A program made the position numbers and the translations under genes. Under the pieces are notes generated by a model that searched no databases, was not told the origin of the DNA, and was given only the letters and a program-made list of their open reading frames with translations. From Pedobacter ureilyticus (GTDB lineage: Bacteria > Bacteroidota > Bacteroidia > Sphingobacteriales > Sphingobacteriaceae), in NCBI RefSeq assembly GCF_005925345.1, contig NZ_SSHJ01000002.1, positions 186,001-250,000 of the forward strand: 64,000 nt of DNA, written 5' to 3'. Below are positions 34,884 to 44,114 of the stretch, piece after piece (positions within the stretch are counted from its first letter, which is position 1; every line of letters starts with the position of its first letter).

Positions 34884-35351
34884 TTAATTTGGGCGTTTGT
34901 AAGGAAACTCAATCTTTCTCTTCTTCCCGCCAATCTCACCCTCAATCCAAGCTAAAAGTTCATTTTTTCCCTTGTTTTGATACGTGATTTGTTGAGGGAA
35001 ATCGTGCTGTTTATTTTCGAAAGAGAAAGTTTTATTTGCTGAAGAAACCAATTTGAAGTCTGTTTTCCCTTCGTTACCTTTTTCGTAGCCGGTAACGCAA
35101 AAGTGCCAATCTCCTTTTATTTTTTTTAAAACAATAGTTTCGGTTAAGATACTATCTCCTGTGGCATTAAATTTATGCGACTGACCTGTTAAGCTGTCTT
35201 TATGCTTATGCCAACGCTCTACAATTTTGCCAGATTTGGTTTTCATTTCCCATTTGCCAAGCATGAAATAGAAGGTTTTTAAGGCAGGATTTTGTGCCGA
35301 AACATACAATGCGGCAAACATCATCACGAGAGATAAATATATTTTTTTCAT
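34884..35351 (-). CDS. DUF6265 family protein, exported
   Basis: 155 residues from the ATG at 35351, which gives a signal peptide (VSAQ near 20); an upstream ATG at 35384 would add 11 hydrophilic residues ahead of it. The mature part starts NPALKTFYFMLGKWEMKT, the hallmark opening of DUF6265, and continues with TETIVLKKIKGDWHF and the HDFPQQITY segment. It is probably a small periplasmic beta-barrel of unknown role. Its stop is 9 bases past the stop of the convergent T9SS cargo gene, so the two tails nearly meet. Confidence 0.8.
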   Translation of the reverse strand: MKKIYLSLVMMFAALYVSAQNPALKTFYFMLGKWEMKTKSGKIVERWHKHKDSLTGQSHKFNATGDSILTETIVLKKIKGDWHFCVTGYEKGNEGKTDFKLVSSANKTFSFENKQHDFPQQITYQNKGKNELLAWIEGEIGGKKRKIEFPYKRPN

Positions 35352-35438
35352 TATTTTGTTTATTTGGCTGCCAAAGGTGCACAAATCAAGATAGTTAATA
35401 ATCTTATCAAATTTGATCTGTGCATGTGTAGCAAAAAA

Positions 35439-36836
35439 TTACATTATTCGTCTCAATAACTTCAGCACCCATTGTTTGGCTTGATATGGCGGGTAAACCA
35501 TATCGTTAAAATCAATGCGGCGTTGTTTTACTACCGTACGCTCGTGCGAAAAGTTTTTAAAGCCAAAAAAACCATGGCTACTGCCCATGCCGCTATGATT
35601 TGCACCACCAAAAGGTAGTTTCGGATTAGCAATGTGCACCAAAACATCGTTTACACAGGTGCCGCCGGCGCTGGTAGATTTGATGATTTTTTTAATGTTT
35701 TTATCGCTGTTACTAAAAATATACAGCGCCAAAGGCTTCGATTTTTGGTTCACAAAACCAATCGCTTCATCTAAATCGGTATAAGGGATAATCGGCAAAA
35801 TTGGACCAAAAATTTCTTCTTCCATTACTTTTGCGTCCTCAGGTATTTGTGTTAAAACTACTGGATAAATGGTTTGTGTTTTATCTTCAGTTTTACCACC
35901 CCAATTAATCCTAGCACCTTTTTCAACCGCTTCTGTAACTAAGCCGCCCAGTCTATCAAAATGCTTTTTGCTGATGATTTTGCCGTAAGCTTCTGGGTTA
36001 ATTTCTTCCTTTGCTTTAAAGTACATTTTAGTAGCAAACTGCTTGTACAAACCTATAAATTCATCAACCAATTGATGAGGAATTAATAGGTAGTCTGGAG
36101 CAATACAGGTTTGGCCAGCGTTTACCAGTTTGCCCCAAGCAATTTTTTTTGCAGCTTTCTCCAAATCCACTTTGCCGTCAATAATAGTGGGCGATTTTCC
36201 TCCTAGTTCCAAAGTCACCGATGTTAGGTTTTTTGCTGCGGCACTCATCACCACTTTACCAATTTCGGTACTACCCGTAAAAAAGATATGGTCAAAAGGG
36301 AGGGCCAATAATTGAGTAGAAATATCAGCATTTCCCTCTATGCAGGCTATTTGCTCTTCTTCAAAAGCATCGAGAATAATTTTGCTAATTATTTTACTGG
36401 TTGCCGGACTTAGCTCCGAAGGTTTTACTATTACACAATTCCCAGCTGCAATAGCCGAAACCAATGGCGACATTACTAACTGAAAAGGATAATTCCACGG
36501 AGCGATAACTAGGCAAACGCCTTTTGGTTCGTAATAAATTCGGTTTTTGGCGAAAGGATTGCTCCACATTTTTCCGATGCGTTTAGGCGACATCCACGCT
36601 TGGAGATTATCGATGGCAAAATCAATTTCGCCATAAACAAAAAAAAGCTCTGTCAACGAAGCTTCGAAATGGTTTTTTCTTAAATCTGTATGCAGGGCAA
36701 AATAAATGGCATCTTCGTTTTCTTGGATAGTTCTTTTTAATTTCCTTAGTTGGTCTATTCGTTGCAAAGCATTAGTTTGCCTTAGCACATATTGGTGTGC
36801 CTGCTGATTTTTAAAAACACAACTAATTCTATTCAT
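35439..36836 (-). CDS. NAD(P)-dependent aldehyde dehydrogenase (class 3-like)
   Basis: 465 residues from the ATG at 36836 (an ATG at 36848 adds four). The catalytic Cys lies in NAGQTCIAP (Cys244), general base Glu in TLELGGKSP (Glu210), and the NAD segment IAPWNYPFQLVMSPLV. The length, and the lack of an N-terminal extension, match class 3 / fatty aldehyde dehydrogenases. It oxidises aldehydes to acids in the cytoplasm. A Lys/Arg-rich C-terminus (VKQRRIDFNDMVYPPYQAKQW) is usual for the class. Single gene. Confidence 0.93.
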   Translation of the reverse strand: MNRISCVFKNQQAHQYVLRQTNALQRIDQLRKLKRTIQENEDAIYFALHTDLRKNHFEASLTELFFVYGEIDFAIDNLQAWMSPKRIGKMWSNPFAKNRIYYEPKGVCLVIAPWNYPFQLVMSPLVSAIAAGNCVIVKPSELSPATSKIISKIILDAFEEEQIACIEGNADISTQLLALPFDHIFFTGSTEIGKVVMSAAAKNLTSVTLELGGKSPTIIDGKVDLEKAAKKIAWGKLVNAGQTCIAPDYLLIPHQLVDEFIGLYKQFATKMYFKAKEEINPEAYGKIISKKHFDRLGGLVTEAVEKGARINWGGKTEDKTQTIYPVVLTQIPEDAKVMEEEIFGPILPIIPYTDLDEAIGFVNQKSKPLALYIFSNSDKNIKKIIKSTSAGGTCVNDVLVHIANPKLPFGGANHSGMGSSHGFFGFKNFSHERTVVKQRRIDFNDMVYPPYQAKQWVLKLLRRIM

Positions 36837-37041
36837 AATACCGCACAAAGTGGAAGAATAATTGTTAAACTTAGATAAAATCCTTTTATATGAAAATTAA
36901 TAACATCGTTCCATAAAGGGATTTATCGATCTCTCCTCAGCCAATATAAATATTTTTTATAGAGGAAATGTAGTTAAACGCCAATAAAACTTCTTATAAT
37001 TATAAGCAAATTTGCTTTTGTAATACTGATAATGTAACATC

Positions 37042-38241
37042 ATGAAAAAATACCTGTTTTTATTTTTTGCTTTCTTTTTGTGGAACAATCTCAAAGCGCA
37101 GACTATAAAACCAGATGTGTTTATTGTGGGCAATGGTAATGCGGCCGTTGCAGCAGCTATACAAGCGGCACAATCAAATGTAAAAACCATTTTGCTACTA
37201 CAGGCCGGAGGTTTTGATATCCAGCCCATAGCAGAAGACCTACACTCTGGGGTGCAAGCTACTTTTGTTAAAAAACTGAAGGCTTTTCAGAAACAGAGTG
37301 ATAGCATTGCGGAGCTTAAGTTTGATAAACTCACTGCAAATGAAGTATTAACGCAATGGACTGATAGCATCAAAAACCTGACTGTAATTAAAAACGTGCT
37401 CTGGATAAAGGCAGATCGGTCTGGAAAAGGTTGGGTTTTTAAACTATCAGACGGAAAAACGATAAGACCGAAAGTTTTCGTCAACGTTGCTGACCAAAAG
37501 CTAAATGCCGCACTAAAAATTGACGCTGCCGCAGCAACTTCTTGGAATAAATTCGACTACCAAAACTCTATTTATAAAACCAGCTTAGCAACAGGAAAGA
37601 ACATAAATGGAAGTACCAACACCATTTACTCTTTATACCAATTGTTAATGCCAACGCAAGAAAATTTGGTTTACGTAAACGATGCTTCGAGTATGCTATT
37701 GGGGCAAGCTGCGGGTGCGGTGGCAGCTTATGCCGGTTTCTTTAATTTGAAAACATCTGAGGCAAACCTGAAAAAAATACAGGGCGAGCTTATTGCGTTT
37801 AATACCAATTTAATGCCTTTTACAGATGTTGGAGTTAAAGATTCTAACTGGAAAGCCATACAAATGGTGGGTTTAACCGGAGTGTTAAAAGCGGACGAAG
37901 TTAATGGGAAGTTGCTTTTTAATGCCGAGAAATTAGTAAGTACAGCTGATATCCGCCAACCAATAAAAGACCATTATTATAAAGCTCAGATTTGGTTTGA
38001 CGATCATAAGAGTGAGGTGATTACCATAGGCGACGCTTTGGATATGATACGTTATGTAGGTAATAAAGACCTTGCAACTATGCGTAAAGAAGTAGAAAAA
38101 AAATGGAAAAGCACCTATGCTTTTTCTTCTGATTTTAAGGTAGAGCGACAAATTTCTAAACGCGAGTTGGCCGTGCTTTTACAAGATTATATGCCTCCTT
38201 TTAATATTACGATAGATAAAACTGGGAAAATTTTGAGGTAG
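37042..38241 (+). CDS. FAD-dependent-oxidoreductase-like protein with degraded cofactor motif
   Basis: 399 residues with a signal peptide ending in LKAQ. The N-terminal Rossmann segment DVFIVGNGNAAVAAAIQAA has GNGNAA where GxGxxG is expected, losing the third glycine. The later LLGQAAGAVAAYA and VFVNVADQ segments still resemble the PF12831-type FAD oxidoreductases. It is shorter than most family members (often 550 or more residues). It is exported and followed by an S9 peptidase. It may no longer bind FAD, or bind it weakly; substrate unknown. Confidence 0.7.
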   Translation: MKKYLFLFFAFFLWNNLKAQTIKPDVFIVGNGNAAVAAAIQAAQSNVKTILLLQAGGFDIQPIAEDLHSGVQATFVKKLKAFQKQSDSIAELKFDKLTANEVLTQWTDSIKNLTVIKNVLWIKADRSGKGWVFKLSDGKTIRPKVFVNVADQKLNAALKIDAAAATSWNKFDYQNSIYKTSLATGKNINGSTNTIYSLYQLLMPTQENLVYVNDASSMLLGQAAGAVAAYAGFFNLKTSEANLKKIQGELIAFNTNLMPFTDVGVKDSNWKAIQMVGLTGVLKADEVNGKLLFNAEKLVSTADIRQPIKDHYYKAQIWFDDHKSEVITIGDALDMIRYVGNKDLATMRKEVEKKWKSTYAFSSDFKVERQISKRELAVLLQDYMPPFNITIDKTGKILR

Positions 38242-38248
38242 TATTTTT

Positions 38249-38305
38249 ACCACCTTAGACATCTTAGTTCACTTAAGCTTAGGATTTCTCAGGTGTCTAA
38301 GGTGG
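38249..38305. repeat. Intergenic inverted repeat (ACCACCTTAGAC arms)
   Basis: ACCACCTTAGAC (38249-38260) and GTCTAAGGTGGT (38294-38305) are perfect reverse complements. It lies just after the FAD-like gene and may end that transcript. Confidence 0.85.
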
Positions 38306-38361
38306 TTATCTTAAGTCTTAATACTTTCTCACGTTCTGCATCCAATATCGAAGCCTGTATC

Positions 38362-38392
38362 TTTGTGGTTCTAAAATGTAACATTTACTTTG
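38362..38392 (+). promoter_or_regulatory. Promoter of the S9 peptidase gene
   Basis: TTTG at 38362-38365, a 19-base spacer, and TTACTTTG at 38385-38392 (one mismatch to TAnnTTTG), 56 bases before the ATG. Confidence 0.55.
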
Positions 38393-38448
38393 CCTGTTTT
38401 TGGCCAATTGCTTTTTTGCATAACTTGCAAGCATAACCATAAACTACA

Positions 38449-40842
38449 ATGAAGAAATTATCATTTCTATTTTTTCTTTTTGCGGCTACAGCCAATGCGC
38501 AAGACCTAGCTCCTTTAACCGTACAGAAAATTATGAGAGACCCTAAATGGATGGGAACCTCTCCAGACGACTACCGCTGGTCGGCTGATAGCAAAACGGT
38601 TTTTTTTAGCTGGAACCCAGAAAATAAAAATAAAGCACAGCCTTATAAAGTAAAAATATCAACATTAAAAGTAGATAAGGCAGAAACTGATGAAGCGGAG
38701 AAGAATGCTACTATCAACTATGTTTACAATAAGGATAAATCCTTGGGTTTGCTTGAGAAAGGCGGGGATATTTACCTAACTCATTTCAAATCTAACAAAG
38801 AAACCAGGCTTACCAATACTTTAGAGCGAGAGAGCAATGCTAAATTTCTTTACACTAATGATGTGGTTTATCAAAGGGCAGACAATGTTTACCAACTGAA
38901 TTTGGCCACGGGCGAACTTAAACAGCTGACTAACTTTATTAAAGGTAAGCCAGAAACTAGTACCGTACCGCGGTCTAACAGCGGTAGGCCCACCATAGGA
39001 AATACACAACAAGATCTTTGGCTCAAAAACGATCAAACGGCATTGTTTGATATCATCAAGAAAAAAAACGCCGATGGCGGATTTAAAGGTAGGGTTCGTG
39101 GTTTTAGTTTGCCCACAAATGATAACAAGCCAAGAGTAATTAAACCTATCCAGCTAGGAGAAGATTTTATGGCGGGCTTAACCGTTAGTCCAGATGGGAA
39201 ATATGTAAGCTACAGATTGATTAAACAAGCCGATGGGAACAAGAGAACCATTGTGCCAAATTACGTAACGGCATCAGGTTATACGGAAGATATCAATACA
39301 AGAGCAAAGGTTGGAGAGATGCCATCAACCAGCACTACCTATATTTTCGATATAGAGAAAGATTCGCTTTATGCCTTAAATGTAGCTCAAATACCAGGCA
39401 TTAAAGATTTGCCAGATTATGTGAAAGATTATCCTAAACAACTAGAAGAACGTACCAAAAAGAATGAAGATAGAAAGGTTAACTTAAATGTTGTTAATTG
39501 GAACGAGAATGGGTCTTTTGCGGTAGTTAGCGGAAGATCGCAAGACAACAAAGACTTCTGGATTTTAAAATTAGATCCATCAACGGGAAAGCTAACTTTG
39601 ATAGATCGTCAAAGAGACGAAGCTTGGATTGGGGGCCCAGGCGTTGGTCGCGATATAAAATGGATCGACAACCAACGGTTTTACTTCCAAAGTGAGGCCA
39701 CGGGTTATTCGCATTTATACACTTACAACATTGCTACGGGCGAGAAAAAACAGCTCACTGCAGGCAATTGGGAGGTGCAACAAGTGCAGCTTTCTAAAGA
39801 TAAAAACACATTCTACATCAGCGCAAACAAAGCACATCCGGGCATTACACATTTTTATAAATTAAGTGTAAACGGGGGCAATTTGGTACAGCTAACCTCC
39901 ATGAAAGGCGGGAACGAAGTAACGCTATCGCCCGACGAGAAATGGCTAGCTATCAACTATTCTTATATGGATAAACCATGGGAACTGTACATTCAGGCCA
40001 ATAAACCTGGGGCTAAGGCCGTAAAAGTAACCAAATCTACCTCTGCCGAGTTTGATAGTTACCAATGGCGCCAACCAGATTTGGTGTCGTTCAAAAATCG
40101 TTACGGTGATGACGTGTATGCAAGAGTATACCCGGCTAAAAACCCGCATCCCAATAAGCCGGCGGTAGTGTTTGTACATGGCGCAGGTTATTTGCAAAAT
40201 GTACACTACTGGTGGAGCCAATATTTTAGAGAGTACATGTTCAATAATATGCTTGCCGATAACGGTTATACCGTAATTGATATCGATTACACGGCAAGCT
40301 CTGGCTATGGGCGTAATCACCGTACAGGTATTTATCGTCACATGGGTGGAAAAGATTTAACTGACCAAGTAGATGGCGTGAAGATGTTGGTAGAGAAATA
40401 TGACGTAAATCCTAAAAACGTGGGCCTATACGGCGGGTCGTATGGTGGTTTTATTACCTTAATGGGCTTATTTAACGCATCAGAAACCTTTAGGGCTGGA
40501 GCAGCCTTGCGTTCGGTAACCGATTGGGCACATTACAATCATGGTTATACTTCAAACATTTTGAACGAGCCATTTAACGATCCAAATGCTTACAAGAAAA
40601 GCTCGCCAATTTACTTTGCCGACAAGCTTAAAGGAGATTTGGTGATGTTGCATGGTATGGTTGATGTAAATGTACATTTTCAAGATATCGTTCGTTTAAC
40701 GCAAAGATTTATCGAGCTAGGAAAAGATAATTGGGAATTGGCCGTTTATCCCGTAGAAGATCATGGTTTTGTAGAACCAAGCAGCTGGACAGATGAATAC
40801 AAGCGAATTTTTAAGTTATTCGAAAATACTTTGAAGAAGTAA
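38449..40842 (+). CDS. S9 family peptidase (dipeptidyl-peptidase IV-like), exported
   Basis: 797 residues with a signal peptide ending in ANAQ. The N-terminal half is a DPP-IV-type beta-propeller; the C-terminal alpha/beta hydrolase holds the triad Ser664 (in YGGSYGG), Asp739 (in GMVDVNVHF) and His772 (in EDHGF). It removes N-terminal dipeptides or cleaves peptides in the periplasm or at the surface. Own promoter; followed by a DUF4886 gene 53 bases on. Confidence 0.94.
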   Translation: MKKLSFLFFLFAATANAQDLAPLTVQKIMRDPKWMGTSPDDYRWSADSKTVFFSWNPENKNKAQPYKVKISTLKVDKAETDEAEKNATINYVYNKDKSLGLLEKGGDIYLTHFKSNKETRLTNTLERESNAKFLYTNDVVYQRADNVYQLNLATGELKQLTNFIKGKPETSTVPRSNSGRPTIGNTQQDLWLKNDQTALFDIIKKKNADGGFKGRVRGFSLPTNDNKPRVIKPIQLGEDFMAGLTVSPDGKYVSYRLIKQADGNKRTIVPNYVTASGYTEDINTRAKVGEMPSTSTTYIFDIEKDSLYALNVAQIPGIKDLPDYVKDYPKQLEERTKKNEDRKVNLNVVNWNENGSFAVVSGRSQDNKDFWILKLDPSTGKLTLIDRQRDEAWIGGPGVGRDIKWIDNQRFYFQSEATGYSHLYTYNIATGEKKQLTAGNWEVQQVQLSKDKNTFYISANKAHPGITHFYKLSVNGGNLVQLTSMKGGNEVTLSPDEKWLAINYSYMDKPWELYIQANKPGAKAVKVTKSTSAEFDSYQWRQPDLVSFKNRYGDDVYARVYPAKNPHPNKPAVVFVHGAGYLQNVHYWWSQYFREYMFNNMLADNGYTVIDIDYTASSGYGRNHRTGIYRHMGGKDLTDQVDGVKMLVEKYDVNPKNVGLYGGSYGGFITLMGLFNASETFRAGAALRSVTDWAHYNHGYTSNILNEPFNDPNAYKKSSPIYFADKLKGDLVMLHGMVDVNVHFQDIVRLTQRFIELGKDNWELAVYPVEDHGFVEPSSWTDEYKRIFKLFENTLKK

Positions 40843-40895
40843 AGGATAAACCCTAACTTGAAAGAATTACGTCAACTTTATAAACCCATTCCAAA

Positions 40896-41795
40896 ATGAA
40901 ATTATTTAAACTGAAGCTAGTCGTTTTTTTAGTATTGCTCACCGGAGCCTTTATTAGCAAAGCTGATGCCTTTGAAATCGTTAAACATCAGCCTTTTTAC
41001 CATGATGATAGGCCGAGCAAAGACAGTGTTATTAAGATTTTGGCTATTGGCAACAGCTTTTCGGAAGATGCCGTTGAATATTATTTGCATGGGTTGGCCA
41101 ACGCTGGCGGCTATAAAGTAATAATCGGGAACCTTTACATTGGCGGTGCCCCTTTAGATTTGCACTGGAAAAACGCCCAAAATAATGCAGAGGTATACGA
41201 ATACAGAAAAATTGGATTAGATGGCAAGAAAGAACGTTTCCCGAAAACAAGTTTATCGAAAGCATTAGCTGATGAAAAATGGGATTATATCAGTTTTCAG
41301 CAGGCTAGCCCAAAATCAGGTTTATTCGACACGTTTAAAGAACCTCTGCCCCCTTTGTTTAACTATGTGAAAGAAAAGGCCACTAATCCTAAAGTGAAAT
41401 ACATTTGGCACCAAACCTGGGCTTATGCACAAAACTCTACACACAACGGATTTGCCACTTATAATAAAGATCAAACGAGAATGTACGAAGCCATTGCTGA
41501 CGCTTCGAGCAAGGTGAAAAGTCTTGTGCCGATAAACATAGTTGTGCCGGCCGGTACGGCCATTCAAAATGCACGTACCAAATTAGGCGATGTGTTATGC
41601 CGAGATGGTTACCATTTAGATTTGAATGTAGGCAGGTATACCGCCGCTTGTACTTGGTACGAAGAAATATTTAAGCAAAATGCAGTGGGTAACACCTATA
41701 AACCAGAGAAACTGAATGGAGCAGATGCTTTAACGGCACAGCGGGCAGCACATAAGGCGGTTAAAAAGCCATTTAAGGTTTCAAAGGTTAAATAA
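40896..41795 (+). CDS. DUF4886 domain protein, exported (SGNH-like)
   Basis: 299 residues with a signal peptide ending ADAF near 26. The mature part begins IKILAIGNSFSEDAVEYYLHGLA, where GNSFSEDA matches the DUF4886/SGNH-like nucleophile block, and ends with VPAGTAIQNARTKLGDVLCRDGYHLDLNVGR, with DGYHL as the late His block. Members are predicted hydrolases on polysaccharides, but the reaction is not established. It follows the S9 peptidase on the same strand and may be co-transcribed. Confidence 0.85.
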   Translation: MKLFKLKLVVFLVLLTGAFISKADAFEIVKHQPFYHDDRPSKDSVIKILAIGNSFSEDAVEYYLHGLANAGGYKVIIGNLYIGGAPLDLHWKNAQNNAEVYEYRKIGLDGKKERFPKTSLSKALADEKWDYISFQQASPKSGLFDTFKEPLPPLFNYVKEKATNPKVKYIWHQTWAYAQNSTHNGFATYNKDQTRMYEAIADASSKVKSLVPINIVVPAGTAIQNARTKLGDVLCRDGYHLDLNVGRYTAACTWYEEIFKQNAVGNTYKPEKLNGADALTAQRAAHKAVKKPFKVSKVK

Positions 41796-41804
41796 AAAAG
41801 AGGT

Positions 41805-41848
41805 AAAGAGGCGGTACTAAATTTTATCTTTTAAGAGAGCCTCTTTTG
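41805..41848 (+). terminator. Probable terminator after the DUF4886 gene
   Basis: AAAGAGGC (41805-41812) pairs with GCCTCTTT (41839-41846), followed by T's. The loop is long (26 bases), so confidence is moderate. Confidence 0.5.
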
Positions 41849-41895
41849 CTAGCTTAATCCGCACTCGTTTTAAAACAATATTTAGCTTTATCAGC

Positions 41896-41942
41896 TTTTG
41901 TGCCTTTTTTTGGACAATTTTAAACCACAAAAAGGCGCAAAA
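41896..41942 (-). terminator. Inverted repeat at the end of the signalling operon
   Basis: TTTTGTGCCTTTTT (41896-41909) pairs with AAAAAGGCGCAAAA (41929-41942), one wobble. It lies 25 bases beyond the stop of the last gene of the minus-strand operon and probably ends it. Confidence 0.55.
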
Positions 41943-41966
41943 AAACAAAAATTGCGGCTCAAAGGT

Positions 41967-42329
41967 TTATCGTCCAATTAAAGAAACCACTTTTTCTTCC
42001 AGTTCTTCTATATCAAAAGGTTTAGATAAAAAGCTTTCGGCACCAGCGGTTTCGGCCAAGGTTTTAATATCGTTATTTGCCGAAAAATAAACAACGGGTA
42101 TATTTTTGTACTTGGGATGTTTTTTTAACTCCTGTGTGGCTTCTATTCCACCCACATCGGGCAGCCAGTTGTCCATTAAAATCAAGTCTGGCTCGAAAGT
42201 AGAAATTTGACTGACAATGTCGTTAGAGGTACAAGAAGTTTTAGTTTCATAACCTGCTCCTTCCAATATCAGGGTGCACAGTTCTAAAATATCTCTGTTG
42301 TCGTCGAAAATGAAAACCTTTTTAGTCAT
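41967..42329 (-). CDS. Stand-alone response regulator receiver
   Basis: 120 residues, a single receiver domain: acidic residues FDDN near 9-12, phospho-acceptor Asp in LILMDNWLPD, Thr/Ser at PVVYFSAN, and Lys at FLSKPFD. No output domain, so it likely passes phosphate or binds a partner. It is the last gene of a six-gene minus-strand signalling unit, 6 bases after cheB. Confidence 0.9.
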   Translation of the reverse strand: MTKKVFIFDDNRDILELCTLILEGAGYETKTSCTSNDIVSQISTFEPDLILMDNWLPDVGGIEATQELKKHPKYKNIPVVYFSANNDIKTLAETAGAESFLSKPFDIEELEEKVVSLIGR

Positions 42330-42335
42330 TTTATA

Positions 42336-42908
42336 CTAGTTGTTTGCGGCTAAAGAGTTAATATATTTAGCCATTTCTTCAATTTTTAATACTGCAGAAA
42401 CATTGGCTCTTAAAATTGCTTGTTCTGGCATGTAGCTTACCTGTGCCGATTCTGGGCTTTGTGCCCAAGTAGTGCCACCGTTTTTCTTTACCGAAATTAA
42501 TCCATTTACGCCATCGGCGTTAGAGCCCGATAAGAGCAGACAAACCAAGTTTTCTCCAAAGACATCCGCCGCAGATTGGAATGTGACATCGATAGATGGA
42601 CGAGAGTAATTTACTTTTTCGGAATAATCTAGGGAAAAAGTAAAGTCTTTTTCAATCAATAAATGATAGTCTGACGGAGCAATGTAGACTTTGCCATTTT
42701 CTAGCTTTTCCTTTTCGTCTGCTTCTTTTACGCTAAGTTGTGTTCTATGAGCTAATAGATCGGTTAACAACGAATCGGTTCCTTGCTTGCGGTGTATCAC
42801 AATAATAATGGCAAAATTTAGGTGTTGATTTACCTCGGGCAGCACTTTTAACAGTACATCCAAGCTTCCGGCCGAGCCTCCAATAACCAATAACCCATCT
42901 TTTTTCAT
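42336..42908 (-). CDS. CheB-type protein-glutamate methylesterase (catalytic domain only)
   Basis: 190 residues from the ATG at 42908, which overlaps the CheR stop as TAATG; an ATG at 42926 adds six residues. From 42908 the triad is Ser12 (GGSAGS), His39 (VIHRKQG) and Asp132 (SGSNADGVNG). There is no receiver domain, unlike classical CheB (about 350 residues). It removes methyl esters from, or deamidates, receptor glutamates, but no methyl-accepting receptor is in the window. Translational coupling to cheR indicates a methylation pair. Confidence 0.9.
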   Translation of the reverse strand: MKKDGLLVIGGSAGSLDVLLKVLPEVNQHLNFAIIIVIHRKQGTDSLLTDLLAHRTQLSVKEADEKEKLENGKVYIAPSDYHLLIEKDFTFSLDYSEKVNYSRPSIDVTFQSAADVFGENLVCLLLSGSNADGVNGLISVKKNGGTTWAQSPESAQVSYMPEQAILRANVSAVLKIEEMAKYINSLAANN

Positions 42909-43732
42909 TAGCCTAATTTCCTCCATACTTTATCTGTGCCCACTTTCTTATAAGAAGAAGAAATTGGAGAAAAGTCTATCGTTTCTTTGGTGCCTAAGGC
43001 TAAATAACCTAGCTTTTCTAAGCTCTGATCAAACAATTGGAAAACACGGAATTGCAGGGGTCTGTCGAAATAAATTAATACATTTCTGCATAAAATTAAT
43101 TGAAACTCGTTAAAAGAACGATCAGAAACCAGGTTATGGGTAGAAAAAATCATTTTGCTTTTCAGTTCCATAGCAAATTTAGCTAATGAGTAGTTTGCCG
43201 TATAATATGAAGAGAAATCTTTTTTTCCGCCAGAAGCGATGTAGTTTTCAGAGTAGTTTTTCATTTGGCTGAGCGGAAACATGCCATTGGCAGCCTTTTC
43301 TAGTACTGTTGGGTTAATATCTGTAGCATAAATTAATGATTTATGTAACAAATTAAGTTCTTGAAGGATAATAGCTATAGAATAGGCTTCTTCGCCAGTA
43401 GAGCAGCCAGCAAGCCAAATGCGTATAAAAGGATAGGTGTTTAAGCTGGGCAAAATTTTTTCTCGCAATAGGCTGTAAAAAGTTGGATCTCGAAACATTT
43501 CTGTAACGTTTACAGTTACGCCTTCTACAAATTGCTTAAAATAGATCTCGTCATTTAAAGTCTTATACCTAAATTCTGCGAAGCTGACATGCTTATCCAT
43601 GGTATATAGGCGAGCCAACCTCCTTTTTAAAGAAGCCCTAGAATAACCGGTGAAATCATAACCATGGTGCTCTAAAACATCATTGATCAAAATTTCTACC
43701 TGTTCATCGCTTATGGTTCCAGAGTAGATCAC
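42908..43732 (-). CDS. CheR-type protein-glutamate methyltransferase
   Basis: 274 residues starting at a GTG that overlaps the stop of the upstream receiver gene (TAGTG). The N-terminal CheR helix bundle (FTGYSRASLKRRLARL) is followed by an SAM-binding domain with IRIWLAGCSTGEEAYSIAI (motif I), YATDINPTVLEKA and LILCRNVLIYFD. It methylates glutamates on receptor-like proteins. With no chemoreceptor, CheA, CheW or flagellar gene nearby, the target may be the large hybrid kinase of the same operon or something elsewhere. Confidence 0.92.
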   Translation of the reverse strand: MIYSGTISDEQVEILINDVLEHHGYDFTGYSRASLKRRLARLYTMDKHVSFAEFRYKTLNDEIYFKQFVEGVTVNVTEMFRDPTFYSLLREKILPSLNTYPFIRIWLAGCSTGEEAYSIAIILQELNLLHKSLIYATDINPTVLEKAANGMFPLSQMKNYSENYIASGGKKDFSSYYTANYSLAKFAMELKSKMIFSTHNLVSDRSFNEFQLILCRNVLIYFDRPLQFRVFQLFDQSLEKLGYLALGTKETIDFSPISSSYKKVGTDKVWRKLG

Positions 43733-44106
43733 TATAGGTAATTATTTAATAATTTAATAAGCTCCTCAACATTTACTGGCTTAGAGATGTAGCCAACTGC
43801 ACCAGCTTCAATACAACGTTCTTTATCCCCCAGCATGGCTTGAGCTGTTACGGCAATTACTGGAAGATCTTTTAACTGCTCATCTTCTCTCATTTTGGCC
43901 ATAGCCTGATAGCCGTCTAAATCTGGCATCATCATGTCCAATAATACTACACCAACATCATGGTTTTGTTTGATGATCGCAAAGCCTTCTTCGGCGCCAT
44001 TTGCCGCTAAACATTTATACTTTTTGGCAGTTAACACCGCCTTTAGGGCAAAAATGTTTCTGCTGTCGTCATCAATAATTAAAATTTTCTTTTGCAAAGC
44101 TTCCAT
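43732..44106 (-). CDS. Stand-alone response regulator receiver
   Basis: 124 residues, receiver domain only: IIDDDSRN near 9-15, phospho-acceptor Asp in VVLLDMMMPDLDGY, Thr in AVTAQAM and Lys in YISKPVN. It resembles the third receiver of the adjacent hybrid kinase, which suggests duplication. It lies 8 bases after that kinase and overlaps cheR. Confidence 0.92.
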   Translation of the reverse strand: MEALQKKILIIDDDSRNIFALKAVLTAKKYKCLAANGAEEGFAIIKQNHDVGVVLLDMMMPDLDGYQAMAKMREDEQLKDLPVIAVTAQAMLGDKERCIEAGAVGYISKPVNVEELIKLLNNYL

Positions 44107-44114
44107 TCTCTCCG

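Noticed and set aside
39946..40341. A 131-codon minus-strand frame inside the S9 peptidase
   Set aside because: Shadow of the catalytic-domain coding sequence.
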